Positions 1-7,676 are shown, numbered from the stretch's first letter. The stretch: DNA of 11,824 bases from JAYODW01 sp038116745 (GCA_038116745.1 JAYODW010000070.1:1-11824), one strand, 5' to 3'. Numbers and translations are program-made. Notes: generated from the letters alone by a model not told the origin.

Positions 1-940
1 CGCTCAGCGCTGCCAGGGGCGTCATACCCCCGACGGTCATTTCATTCAGGTTGCTGCGGAAAATCCAGGCAGCGACCGTGCACAGAAAAATCCAGGCGAC
101 GCGTCTGGTCGGGACAGGAAGATTTTTCCATGAACCCGCCTCTGGAATCGTCGCGTGCGCGGCGTTGACAGTCTGACGCGCCATGTCTCGGGTCAGCCAC
201 CACCAGGTCAGCGGCAGCAGACACAGCGCGACCGGTAGCGCGGCAATCAGCCAGGCCCGGAAATCGATGACCATGCCCATACGCTCCTCAAGGAATACCG
301 CAACGAAGAGATTAGGCGGTGAACCGATTAACGTCGTCATGCCGCCGATAGAAGCGCTGTAGGCAATAGCCAGCAGCAATCTGCTTGCGACATCGTCGCC
401 GGCCCGCGGGTCGTCGAGCGCCAATTCCCGGACCGCGCTCAGCGCAATCGGCAGCATCATGATGCTGGTGGCGGTATTCGATAACCACATGCTTGCAAAC
501 GCCGTGACCAGCATGAATCCACCGATCAGGCGTCGCGGGCTATCGGCTGACCGAGCTAACACCCAACGGGCGATCCATTCGTGCAGACCCCACTTTTCTA
601 TCGCCCGTGATAGCAGAAACCCGCCAAGGAATAGAAAAATCAGCGGGTGCGCGTAAGCGCCCGCCGTAACTGAGGCAGTTTCGCTGCCGAAAAGCGGGAG
701 TACGATAAGCGGGAGCAGGGCCGTCGCCGACAGCGGAACGGCCTCTGTCAGCCACCAGGCAGCCATCCACAGACCAAGCGCCAGGGCAAGACGCGCTGAG
801 TCCGATAGGGGTACCGCGGACACCCCCGCCGCCGCATACGCATCGGGCAAGGTTGTCATTGCAATCGCAGCGAGCAAGGGACCGCAGCCCAGGGTGAGTA
901 CCCGCCACACACGCAGTTGATAGACAGGGCGGATATGCAA
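1..940 (-). CDS. DASS/SLC13 family anion:sodium symporter, N-terminal part (runs off left edge)
   Basis: This reading frame is open from a stop near 975 to the window edge and translates to about 313 residues of a multi-spanning membrane protein. Seen directly: hydrophobic helices, the early stretch WWLTEAVPLSATALLP, the SNTATSIMMLP signature, and later SIGGMTTLIGSPPNLF. These are the hallmark first-half motifs of the divalent anion:Na+ symporter family (dicarboxylate, citrate, sulfate); SNT is the conserved substrate and sodium-binding motif. Family members usually have about 450-500 residues, so roughly a third is missing beyond position 1. The start is uncertain. TTG at 940 gives the full first helix, with GAGAG 13 bases upstream; GTG at 910 or ATG at 859 are alternatives, and ATG 859 would cut into the first hydrophobic segment. 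Substrate cannot be assigned from sequence. It is divergently arranged with the phosphatase gene. Confidence 0.9.
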   Translation of the reverse strand, partial: MHIRPVYQLRVWRVLTLGCGPLLAAIAMTTLPDAYAAAGVSAVPLSDSARLALALGLWMAAWWLTEAVPLSATALLPLIVLPLFGSETASVTAGAYAHPLIFLFLGGFLLSRAIEKWGLHEWIARWVLARSADSPRRLIGGFMLVTAFASMWLSNTATSIMMLPIALSAVRELALDDPRAGDDVASRLLLAIAYSASIGGMTTLIGSPPNLFVAVFLEERMGMVIDFRAWLIAALPVALCLLPLTWWWLTRDMARQTVNAAHATIPEAGSWKNLPVPTRRVAWIFLCTVAAWIFRSNLNEMTVGGMTPLAALS

Positions 941-975
941 AACGCGGTTGTTTCTCTCAGTCGGCGATACCCGTC

Positions 976-981
976 AGTATA
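976..981 (-). promoter_or_regulatory. Possible -10 box for the symporter gene
   Basis: On the minus strand this reads TATACT, five of six matches to the sigma-70 -10 consensus, about 36 bases upstream of the proposed TTG start at 940. No good -35 hexamer lies at the usual spacing, so this is only a weak candidate within the 161-base divergent intergenic region. I saw no convincing plus-strand promoter for the phosphatase gene there; TTGCTT (1015-1020) with TGTTAA (1039-1044) is a poor match. Confidence 0.25.
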
Positions 982-1101
982 GGGTCGCGGACCCGATGAG
1001 GCCGGGGCTGCAACTTGCTTTTTTAACAGAAAGCCGACTGTTAAACTTCGAGCGCTTTCTCGATCCGAATGCCAGTCGCACCAACATAAAAGTCCAGCTC
1101 T

Positions 1102-3036
1102 GTGTCTCAATTCCAATTCGACATTTCCGGCTCGCAGATTGACGGTGCCAGGGACTATCAGGAAGACGCCTTTCTAATCACTCATCTAAGCGCCGGCACG
1201 AATAATGAAGCCGGTTCCTTGCTTATCGTGGCGGACGGCATGGGAGGGCATGCAGCAGGCAACGTAGCCAGCAATATGGCGGTCCAGAGCTTTAACCGCC
1301 ATCTCTCCAAGCAATACCCCACTGAGCAGCTGTCTGAGGCGCTGTACGACGGTGTCATTCAGGCGAACGGCGCCATCCAGGCCACCGTCGACGAAACCGC
1401 TGCGCTGAAGGGCATGGGTTGCACGCTCGTCGCTTGTGTGCTCGTTGGAGACCGGTTGCACTGGGTCAGCGTCGGCGACAGCCATCTGTATCTATTCCGC
1501 GACGATCTGGTAACCAAAAAGAACGCCGATCACAGTTACGGCGGCTTTCTTGACCGTATGGCGGAAGCTGGCACTCCGATGGAGCCGGAGGCCGGATTTT
1601 CACGGAATATGCTCATGAGCGCCCTGACGGGTGAGGACATCGCTGACATCGATTGTCCGGAGGAGCCGTTGATTCTGCAGGACGGCGACCGCCTGATTCT
1701 CAGCAGCGACGGCCTGGACACTCTGTCCCGCGCTCAAATAACCGAAATCTGCGTGAGCAGTGCGACAGCGAAAGGCTGCGTCGATAGCCTATTACAGACG
1801 GTAACCGATGCCGGCGCCCCGCGACAGGACAACACGACTGTGGTCGTGGTTGACGTTGTGGCACGTGTGACTACAGAAGTCGCTGAGATCGTGCTTGAAG
1901 ATGATGGCATCGATTTCGAGCTGGATGCCGACGCTGATACCGTGCCGCGCGCGGTCGAGCTACCCGGAGCGGAAGCTGGAGATCCTTCACCGGTAACGGG
2001 GGAGAGCGACGAAGACAAAGGCTCCTCGAAAAAGCTGATCGCGGCGCTGGTCGGCGTGATCATTTTGAGCGGGGTGGTGGTCGCCTGGCTGGTCACGCAA
2101 AAGGCGTCTGAGCCCGCGGTGCAGTTTGAAGCGGTTCCGGATCTGACTACCGACGACACGGCTCTTGAAGAGATTGCTGCGGTCGTTCCCGAGCCCGTTT
2201 CCACTGATCGGTCTGTGACCGCGGAAAAGACGACTGAAGTCGCCGAAGAACCATCTCCTCCACCCGCGGTGGCAGAGGAGCAAACGGCTCCTGTCGCAGG
2301 CGCCCCATTCAAAGATTCACTCAAGTCCGGTGGCGATGGCCCTCTGATGGTGCCGATCCCACCAGGCGATTTCACCATGGGCGGACGACTGCCGACCGAT
2401 TCTCCCGACGAATTTCCGCAGCGAACCGTGTCGGTCAGCGGTTTCGCGATGAGCGTGTTTGAGATTTCTGTCGCCGAATTCAAACGGTTTGCAGCAAGAG
2501 CGGGGGTCCGGCTGCCGCGCGGCTTGACTGCTGTAGGCAGTGGCGAGGATGCATTCCCGGCGACCTTTATTTCCTGGAATGACGCGTTGGCCTACACCAA
2601 ATGGCTTTCCAAGGAGACTGGGCACGAGTACCGATTACCAACCGAAGCGCAGTGGGAATACGCGGCGCGCGGTGGCGTTCGGAGTGCCTATTGGTGGGGA
2701 CGTGAGCTTGGTCGGAACAGCGCTCACTGTTTCACCTGTGATACCGGGCTGGACCCGCGGAATGCGACGGCTGTCGGACGTTTCAAGCCTAACCCCTTCG
2801 GCCTCTACGATACCGCCGGCAACGTGCAGGAGTGGGTCTACGACTGCTATCACCAAAATTACGAAGGTGCCCCCACCGACGGAACGGTTTTTGAGGGAGG
2901 TGACTGCAGCACGCGGGTGCTCCGCGGCGGCGGTTTCTCCAGTGGGCCGGATAAACTGCGCTCTGCAGGCCGCGACAAGTTCCGCCCGGACAAAGGCAAT
3001 GATCAGACCGGGATCCGGGTTATCCGTCTGCGCTGA
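1102..3036 (+). CDS. Membrane-anchored PP2C Ser/Thr phosphatase fused to a C-terminal SUMF1/FGE-sulfatase-fold domain
   Basis: A 644-residue three-part protein. Residues 5-255 form a PP2C (PPM) phosphatase that would remove phosphate from Ser/Thr in the cytoplasm. The metal-binding positions are present: RDYQED (17-22), DGMGG (45-49), SVGDS (123-127), SSDGL (201-205) and DNTT (243-246). An acidic linker (about 255-306) leads to one hydrophobic helix (311-333) preceded by KK, then a Pro/Glu/Ala/Thr-rich spacer (about 335-405). Residues 415-644 are a SUMF1/FGE-sulfatase domain with PPGDFTMG, RLPTEAQWEYAARGG, NPFGLYDTAGNVQEWV and VLRGGGFSS. By the positive-inside rule the SUMF1 domain should be periplasmic. 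The Cys pair used by true formylglycine-generating enzymes is absent, so binding is likelier than catalysis. The start is GTG at 1102: an in-frame stop at 1087 and no earlier start codon leave no other choice. The ribosome site is poor. Confidence 0.92.
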   Translation: MSQFQFDISGSQIDGARDYQEDAFLITHLSAGTNNEAGSLLIVADGMGGHAAGNVASNMAVQSFNRHLSKQYPTEQLSEALYDGVIQANGAIQATVDETAALKGMGCTLVACVLVGDRLHWVSVGDSHLYLFRDDLVTKKNADHSYGGFLDRMAEAGTPMEPEAGFSRNMLMSALTGEDIADIDCPEEPLILQDGDRLILSSDGLDTLSRAQITEICVSSATAKGCVDSLLQTVTDAGAPRQDNTTVVVVDVVARVTTEVAEIVLEDDGIDFELDADADTVPRAVELPGAEAGDPSPVTGESDEDKGSSKKLIAALVGVIILSGVVVAWLVTQKASEPAVQFEAVPDLTTDDTALEEIAAVVPEPVSTDRSVTAEKTTEVAEEPSPPPAVAEEQTAPVAGAPFKDSLKSGGDGPLMVPIPPGDFTMGGRLPTDSPDEFPQRTVSVSGFAMSVFEISVAEFKRFAARAGVRLPRGLTAVGSGEDAFPATFISWNDALAYTKWLSKETGHEYRLPTEAQWEYAARGGVRSAYWWGRELGRNSAHCFTCDTGLDPRNATAVGRFKPNPFGLYDTAGNVQEWVYDCYHQNYEGAPTDGTVFEGGDCSTRVLRGGGFSSGPDKLRSAGRDKFRPDKGNDQTGIRVIRLR

Positions 3037-3068
3037 CAGGTCTTCGCAGGCGCGCCCGGCGCGTGCAC

Positions 3069-3073
3069 GGGAG
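3069..3073 (+). promoter_or_regulatory. Ribosome binding site of the threonine aldolase gene
   Basis: GGGAG sits 5 bases before the ATG at 3079 and supports that start. The 42-base gap after the phosphatase gene has a small GC-rich hairpin (CGCGC-CCG-GCGCG) but no T-tract, so readthrough from the upstream gene is likely. Confidence 0.6.
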
Positions 3074-3078
3074 CTTCC

Positions 3079-4137
3079 ATGCTGACTCCGCGCGGGTTCG
3101 CCAGTGACAACGCGTCCGGGGTCCACCCACGCGTCCTTGAGGCCATCGCCGCGGCAAACAATGGGCATGCGCAGCCCTACGGCGATGATGCGTGGTCCGA
3201 GCGAGCCGCTCGGGCGCTGCAGGGGGCGTTCGATGCGGATTGTGAGCCGCTGTTCTGTTTCGGTGGGACCGGCGCTAACGTCATCGCACTCGCCACACTT
3301 GGGGAGCCGCACGATGCAGTTGTCTGCGCCGACACCGCCCACTTATGGACCAGTGAAGGTGCGGCGCCGGAGCGGTTTCTCGGTAGCAAGATTGTGCCAG
3401 TGCCTTCACACCACGGGAAACTGACCCCTGCACTGCTGGAAGATTTTCTGCAGCCTGGCCGCGGGGTGCACCAGCCGCGTCCCAGCATACTGAGCGTGAC
3501 CCAACCGACAGAACTGGGGACCGTTTACAGCCCGCAAGAGTTAAGCGAGCTCTGCTGGTGGGCACACGAACGGGAAATGCGGGTACACGTCGATGGCGCG
3601 CGGCTGGCAAATGCCGCCGCGGCATTGGATACATCCCTTGCTGCTGTATCGAGGAAGTGTGGCGCGGACGCCGTGTCGTTCGGTGGCACGAAGAACGGTC
3701 TGATGGGGAGTGAGGTAGTGCTCGTCTTTGCACCACGCTTCTTTGACAAGGCCCGTCGAATCCGCAAGCAGAGCATGCAGCTCGCCTCCAAGATGCGCTT
3801 TCTTGCAGCGCAGTTCATCGCCTACCTCGATGCAGAGCTCTGGCGGCAAACGGCGTCCAATGCCAACCGCATGGCTGTGCGCCTGTATGAGGGCGTCAGC
3901 CGGGAGACCGACATAGCCTTCGAATACCCCGTCGAAACAAACATGCTATTCCCACGATTGCCTTTGGAGGTCATTGCAGAACTCCAACAGCAGTACAGTT
4001 TCTATACCTGGGATGCGACGCGCTCGGTCGCGCGCTGGGTAACCTCTTTTGACACCGAGGATGAAGAAGTGGATGGCCTCATTGCCGCAACGACCACAGC
4101 CCTCAGAACCGCCGGGACGGGAAGCCTTCGCCGCTGA
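3079..4137 (+). CDS. Low-specificity L-threonine aldolase (PLP-dependent)
   Basis: The 352-residue product is a fold-type I PLP enzyme of the beta-eliminating lyase/threonine aldolase family, which cleaves L-threonine or L-allo-threonine to glycine and acetaldehyde in the cytoplasm. Seen in order: the N-terminal FASDNASGVHP and YGDD motifs, the phosphate-binding FGGTGAN (61-67), DTAHLWTSE (85-93) with His88 as the ring-stacking residue, HVDGAR (170-175) with Asp172 for the pyridine nitrogen, and FGGTKNG (201-207) with Lys205 as the Schiff-base lysine. Length and motifs fit the Pseudomonas-type enzyme better than E. coli LtaE. It is complete, with a good ribosome site. It lies 42 bases behind the phosphatase gene and may be co-transcribed, but no functional link is evident. 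Stereospecificity and exact beta-hydroxy amino acid range cannot be read from the sequence. Confidence 0.92.
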   Translation: MLTPRGFASDNASGVHPRVLEAIAAANNGHAQPYGDDAWSERAARALQGAFDADCEPLFCFGGTGANVIALATLGEPHDAVVCADTAHLWTSEGAAPERFLGSKIVPVPSHHGKLTPALLEDFLQPGRGVHQPRPSILSVTQPTELGTVYSPQELSELCWWAHEREMRVHVDGARLANAAAALDTSLAAVSRKCGADAVSFGGTKNGLMGSEVVLVFAPRFFDKARRIRKQSMQLASKMRFLAAQFIAYLDAELWRQTASNANRMAVRLYEGVSRETDIAFEYPVETNMLFPRLPLEVIAELQQQYSFYTWDATRSVARWVTSFDTEDEEVDGLIAATTTALRTAGTGSLRR

Positions 4138-4268
4138 TACCCGCGACGCCGGATCAACCTCAGCGCGAACCCGGGCGCGGATTGCACGCTAGTACCCGTT
4201 GAACTCGTTGCAATGTCTGAACACCCGTGTCGCTGGACAATAAGCAAAAGCGCCAGTAGCGTGAATGA
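4138..4268. other. Intergenic region before the molybdenum hydroxylase operon
   Basis: These 131 bases separate the threonine aldolase stop from the [2Fe-2S] subunit start. I see no strong terminator (a 4-bp CGCG stem around CCCGGG without a T-tract) and no clear sigma-70 promoter. A TTGCAC occurs near 4190, but nothing resembling TATAAT follows at proper spacing. The ribosome site before 4269 is also weak. The operon promoter presumably lies here, unless transcription continues from upstream. Confidence 0.3.
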
Positions 4269-4733
4269 ATGCTGTTCACTCTGAACATCAACGGTCACGA
4301 TCGAGACGTCGAAACCGAACCTGAGACCCCGCTGCTCTGGATTCTGCGCGACATGCTCGACCTTACGGGGACGAAATACGGCTGTGGGATCGGCGCCTGC
4401 GGCGCCTGCACTGTACACATAGACGGCAAGCCCGTGAGGAGCTGCTTGCTGCCGATCTCCGCGCTGACGAGCAAAGTCATCACCACGATTGAAGGTCTCA
4501 GCGGGTCTGAAGTCTATGCCGCTCTGCAGCAGGCATGGCTAGAACATCAGGTGCCTCAGTGCGGTTACTGCCAGAGCGGGATGGTCATGGCCGCAGCCGG
4601 CCTGCTCAGTCGCATCAAAGCCCCCTCCGACGTCGATATCGACGGCGCTATCACTAACCTGTGCCGATGCGGTACCTATTCCGATATCCGTCGAGCCATA
4701 CACTCGGCTGCGCACACACTTTGGCCAGACTGA
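4269..4733 (+). CDS. [2Fe-2S] subunit of a xanthine dehydrogenase-family molybdenum hydroxylase (isoquinoline 1-oxidoreductase alpha-like)
   Basis: A 154-residue protein carrying two iron-sulfur clusters. The N-terminal plant-ferredoxin-like fold has Cys39, Cys44, Cys47 and Cys59 (CGIGACGACTVH, then SCL). The C-terminal helical domain has Cys98 and Cys101 (CGYC) and Cys132 and Cys134 (CRC). These are the proximal and distal clusters that pass electrons away from the molybdenum centre. Length and motifs match IorA-type small subunits. The start ATG at 4269 gives the normal family N-terminus (LFTLNING), although the ribosome site is weak. The downstream catalytic subunit overlaps its 3' end, which indicates translational coupling and a heterodimeric enzyme. 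There is no Tat signal here; such subunits usually cross the membrane bound to their signal-bearing partner. The electron acceptor is not encoded nearby. Confidence 0.93.
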   Translation: MLFTLNINGHDRDVETEPETPLLWILRDMLDLTGTKYGCGIGACGACTVHIDGKPVRSCLLPISALTSKVITTIEGLSGSEVYAALQQAWLEHQVPQCGYCQSGMVMAAAGLLSRIKAPSDVDIDGAITNLCRCGTYSDIRRAIHSAAHTLWPD

Positions 4734-6964
4734 ATCGTCGCCGGTTTCTGCTCAGCGCTGTGGTGGCTGGCGGCGGCCTGCTACTGGGGTACGGCGTGCT
4801 GCGCAAAAATCCAAGGCTTTACGGTGACCACCCGCTGCTGGTAGCCCCCGGAGAGACGGCGCTGAATGCGTGGGTCAGGATCGCGGATGACGGTGCGATA
4901 ACCGTCACCATCCCCCGTGCCGAAATGGGTCAGGGCATTGGCAGTGCGCTTGCGGTGCTCGTCGCTGAGGAGCTTGATGTGCCCTGGCACATGGTCGGTA
5001 TTACAACGGCGCCGATCGATCCGGTGTACGCCAATCTAGTCAGCTTCGCTGAGAGTGCCCCGTTTGACAGCCATGACCGCGGTTGGCTTGCAGACACCGC
5101 GCGCTGGGGACTGAGTCAGGTGGGGCGGATGGTTGCACTGCAGATCACCGGCGGCAGCACCAGCGTCAGAGACGCCTGGGAACCCATGCGCCTGGCTGGG
5201 GCGGTTGCACGCGACTTGCTCCTGCGGGCCGCGGCGGCCAGGTTTGAGGTCAAGCCGAACGCGCTGAGCACTCAAGATGGCCTGGTGATAGAGCCATCTA
5301 CGGGCCGAAGCCTGCGCTACGGCGCGTTGGTCCAGGACGCCGCGCTGCTGCAGCCAGACCTGAACGCCAAACCGCGTGGCATAGAGCACTGGAATCTGAT
5401 CGGGCGCCGCCTCCCCCGTCTCGACGTCCCCGGCAAGATCAATGGTCAGGCCCTTTATGCCAGCGACCAGCGTTTTCCTGGAACAGTATTCGCGTCGATC
5501 CGATTGGCGCCGACTGCTGGCGGGCAGCTTGCCGGGTTTGATCGCACCCGACTTGAATCCGAGCCTGGCGTGATTGCAGTTGTGCCACAGGCTGACGCGC
5601 TGATTGCGATCGGCAGGACCTGGTGGCACGCCGAACACGCACTGAGTCGGGTTGAACCTTCCTTTTCAGCGCCCGAGGTCCAACCTTGCTCCGACCGCGA
5701 CCTGGCTGCGCGCCTGCTGACATCGCTTGAGCAGGAGGCCGGTTTTGCTTTCGAACGCTCCGGAGATGTCGAACACAAGATTCCAGGAGACGTAGAGCTG
5801 CATGCTGAGTACATCGTCCCAGCGCTGGCCCATGCCTGTATGGAACCAATGAACTGCACGGTACGACTGACGCAGACCGGGGCTGAGATCTGGAGTGGAA
5901 CGCAGGCGCCGGACGTACTGCGCAGCCACGCGGCGCGCATGCTCGATGTGGAAGAAGACCACATCATCGTGCACCAGGCACTTCTCGGAGGCGGTTTTGG
6001 CCGGCGGGTAGAACCTGATGCTCTGGAACGGGCCATTGCAGCCGCAGTCGCCGTACCCGATCAGGCGGTACAACTGGTTTATTCCCGCACCCAGGATATG
6101 CGGCACGACTACTACCGTCCGCCTGCAGCAGCGCGGTTACGCGCGCGGCTTGACCCTCAGGGAAACCTCCGGACGTGGCACTGCAGGATAGCGGCGCCCA
6201 AAACGGCCCAGCAGGTCATGGCGCGATTGCTCCCATCTCTACCTCTTGTCGGGCCGGATTTCTCGGCGGTTGAAGGCGCCGCCTTTACCCCTTACACAGT
6301 GCCCAATCGCCGCACCGAGCATGTTGCCGTCGATGTGCCGCTGCCGGTCGGTTTCTGGCGCAGCGTGGGGCATTCCTACACCGCTTTTTTTGTTGAGTGT
6401 TTTATCGATGAGCTGGCCGCGTACGCTGGCCAGGATGCACTCGAGTTCCGCTTGCAGCATCTCAAACACCGCCCACGCGCCGCGCATGTGCTCGAGACCG
6501 CCCGCGAGATGAGCGGCTGGGCCAGCGCACCACCGCCCGGATGCGCACGTGGCGTCGCCCTCCACGAGTGCTACGGCTCCACTGTCGCCCAGGTGGCCGA
6601 GGTCTCGGTCGACGGTCGTTCCATCAGCGTAGAAAGGATGGTTTGCGTGATTGACTGCGGAATTGCGGTCAGCCCACAGAACGTCATTGCGCAGATGGAG
6701 AGCGGGATCGCCTTCGGACTCTCAGCAGCGCTGTTCGGCGAGATCAATTTTGACCAAAACGGTGTCAGACAGCAGAACTTTCCGGACCAGAAGATCATCT
6801 CCATGCGCGACATGCCGCAGATCGCCACCCACGTTATCAGCGGCAGCGGTGAACCCGGGGGGGTGGGTGAATGCGCCACCCCACCTGTCGCGCCAGCGGT
6901 GGCAAATGCGCTCGCGGCCCTGACAGGCCAGCGCCTGCGTCAGCTGCCGCTGCGTCTCGCCTGA
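4721..6964 (+). CDS. Tat-exported molybdopterin-binding catalytic subunit of the xanthine dehydrogenase family (isoquinoline 1-oxidoreductase beta-like)
   Basis: The catalytic partner of the [2Fe-2S] subunit, about 747 residues. Such enzymes hydroxylate aldehydes or N-heteroaromatics using water and a molybdenum cytosine dinucleotide cofactor. From TTG at 4721 the N-terminus has a twin-arginine signal (NRRRFLL, residues 5-11, then a hydrophobic run to about 27), so the enzyme should fold in the cytoplasm and be exported. Further motifs: EMGQG (68-72), GGGFGRR (423-429) for cofactor binding, FWRSVGHS (545-552), and GEPGGVGE (710-717) with the catalytic glutamate at the end. The two-subunit layout lacks an FAD subunit, as in IorAB. 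The frame opens upstream with GTG 4661 and ATG 4667, but those starts give a long n-region and overlap the upstream gene by 67-73 bases; TTG 4721 overlaps by 13. No start has a good ribosome site. The substrate is unknown. Confidence 0.88.
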   Translation: MARLNRRRFLLSAVVAGGGLLLGYGVLRKNPRLYGDHPLLVAPGETALNAWVRIADDGAITVTIPRAEMGQGIGSALAVLVAEELDVPWHMVGITTAPIDPVYANLVSFAESAPFDSHDRGWLADTARWGLSQVGRMVALQITGGSTSVRDAWEPMRLAGAVARDLLLRAAAARFEVKPNALSTQDGLVIEPSTGRSLRYGALVQDAALLQPDLNAKPRGIEHWNLIGRRLPRLDVPGKINGQALYASDQRFPGTVFASIRLAPTAGGQLAGFDRTRLESEPGVIAVVPQADALIAIGRTWWHAEHALSRVEPSFSAPEVQPCSDRDLAARLLTSLEQEAGFAFERSGDVEHKIPGDVELHAEYIVPALAHACMEPMNCTVRLTQTGAEIWSGTQAPDVLRSHAARMLDVEEDHIIVHQALLGGGFGRRVEPDALERAIAAAVAVPDQAVQLVYSRTQDMRHDYYRPPAAARLRARLDPQGNLRTWHCRIAAPKTAQQVMARLLPSLPLVGPDFSAVEGAAFTPYTVPNRRTEHVAVDVPLPVGFWRSVGHSYTAFFVECFIDELAAYAGQDALEFRLQHLKHRPRAAHVLETAREMSGWASAPPPGCARGVALHECYGSTVAQVAEVSVDGRSISVERMVCVIDCGIAVSPQNVIAQMESGIAFGLSAALFGEINFDQNGVRQQNFPDQKIISMRDMPQIATHVISGSGEPGGVGECATPPVAPAVANALAALTGQRLRQLPLRLA

Positions 6965-6973
6965 ACCACTGAC

Positions 6974-6989
6974 TGCGTCGTCAGACGCA
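6974..6989. terminator. Weak hairpin at the convergent hydroxylase/msrA junction
   Basis: TGCGTC and GACGCA form a perfect 6-bp stem with a 4-base loop between two converging genes only 16 bases apart, covering the msrA stop codon. No T-tract follows on either strand, so termination is plausible only because of its position. Confidence 0.3.
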
Positions 6990-7616
6990 ACGCACGCCGG
7001 TGCCCCCTAACCCGCAATAGCCGGCAGGATTCTTGGCCAGGTACTGCTGGTGGTAGGCCTCGGCATAGTAAAAAGGGGGTGCAGGCAGGATCTCAGTCGT
7101 TATCGCGGCAAAGCCCGCCTGCGCCAATTGCACCGCGTAAGCGTCGCGGCTGGCCTCGGCCAGCTCGAGCTGTTCATCGCTGGAAACATAGATTCCCGAA
7201 CGGTACTGAGTGCCGACATCATTCCCCTGACGCATACCCTGGGTCGGATCGTGAGCTTCCCAGAAGGCGCGAAGTAAAGTGTCGAAGCCGATCTGGGAGG
7301 GGAAATACACGACCTGCACTACCTCGTTGTGCCCGGTCAGACCGCTACAGACCTCCTCGTACAGGGGGTGCGGCGTCAAGCCGGCTGCATAGCCGGCTGC
7401 CGTGGTGTAAACCCCTTTCAGCTGCCAGAAACGCTTCTCGGCGCCCCAGAAACACCCCAAGCCGAATAAAGCCACTGCAGCATCACCCGGAAACGGTGGT
7501 TCCATCGGTGTGCCCAGCACGAAGTGCGTTCCTGGGACAGGCATTGCCGTATTCCGCCCTTGGAGCGCCTGTTCCGGCGTCGGCATGGTAGGTGTTCGAA
7601 AAGCACGCAACATCAT
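6981..7616 (-). CDS. msrA: Peptide-methionine (S)-S-oxide reductase MsrA
   Basis: The 211-residue product reduces methionine-S-sulfoxide in proteins back to methionine, using thioredoxin. Catalytic Cys55 lies in GCFWGAE. Two C-terminal cysteines, Cys201 (GYCGLGG) and Cys210, are the resolving and recycling residues, the same three-cysteine layout as E. coli MsrA. Other family signatures are AAGYAAG, GHNEVVQV, GNDVGTQYRSGIY and the PFYYAEAYHQQYL segment that shapes the active site. The N-terminal extension (EQALQGRNTAMPVP) also resembles the E. coli-type enzyme. There is no signal peptide, so it is cytoplasmic. AGGAG (7626-7622 on the minus strand) is 5 bases from the ATG at 7616 and 8 from a second ATG at 7613; either could be used. 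It lies 111 bases downstream of an exported thioredoxin-like gene on the same strand. Confidence 0.96.
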   Translation of the reverse strand: MMLRAFRTPTMPTPEQALQGRNTAMPVPGTHFVLGTPMEPPFPGDAAVALFGLGCFWGAEKRFWQLKGVYTTAAGYAAGLTPHPLYEEVCSGLTGHNEVVQVVYFPSQIGFDTLLRAFWEAHDPTQGMRQGNDVGTQYRSGIYVSSDEQLELAEASRDAYAVQLAQAGFAAITTEILPAPPFYYAEAYHQQYLAKNPAGYCGLGGTGVRCV

Positions 7617-7633
7617 TCATTCTCCTGACAATT

Positions 7634-7676
7634 ACTGAGCCCTACTGCGCTACGCAGACCCCTTGCCAGGCTCAGT
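7634..7676 (-). promoter_or_regulatory. Nested inverted repeat in the msrA leader
   Basis: The outer arms ACTGAGCC (7634-7641) and GGCTCAGT (7669-7676) are perfect 8-bp complements. Inside them CTGCG (7645-7649) and CGCAG (7653-7657) form a second 5-bp stem with a 3-base loop. In the minus-strand transcript the whole structure ends 7 bases before the msrA ribosome site (7626-7622). It could be a weak terminator or attenuator after the thioredoxin gene, or an mRNA structure influencing msrA translation. There is no T-tract, so a simple intrinsic terminator is unlikely. Confidence 0.4.

Noticed and set aside
540..908. 122-residue minus-strand frame at the left end
   Set aside because: It is a frame-shifted shadow of the symporter gene; the adjacent frame carries the family motifs.
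1734..2483. 249-residue open frame on the minus strand inside the phosphatase-SUMF1 gene
   Set aside because: Its product is almost entirely Ser, Thr and Ala, the antisense of the biased linker. The sense frame has clear domains, so this is a shadow.
3040..3066. GC-rich hairpin after the phosphatase gene as an intrinsic terminator
   Set aside because: The stem is short and has no T-tract, and a good ribosome site follows almost at once.
5036..5638. 200-residue open frame on the minus strand inside the molybdenum subunit gene
   Set aside because: No recognisable motif and an arginine/glutamine/proline-rich composition typical of antisense GC-rich DNA.
6853..6866. Run of G residues as a possible frameshift site in the molybdenum subunit gene
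   Set aside because: The frame continues correctly through GEPGGVGE on both sides, so the run is just glycine codons.
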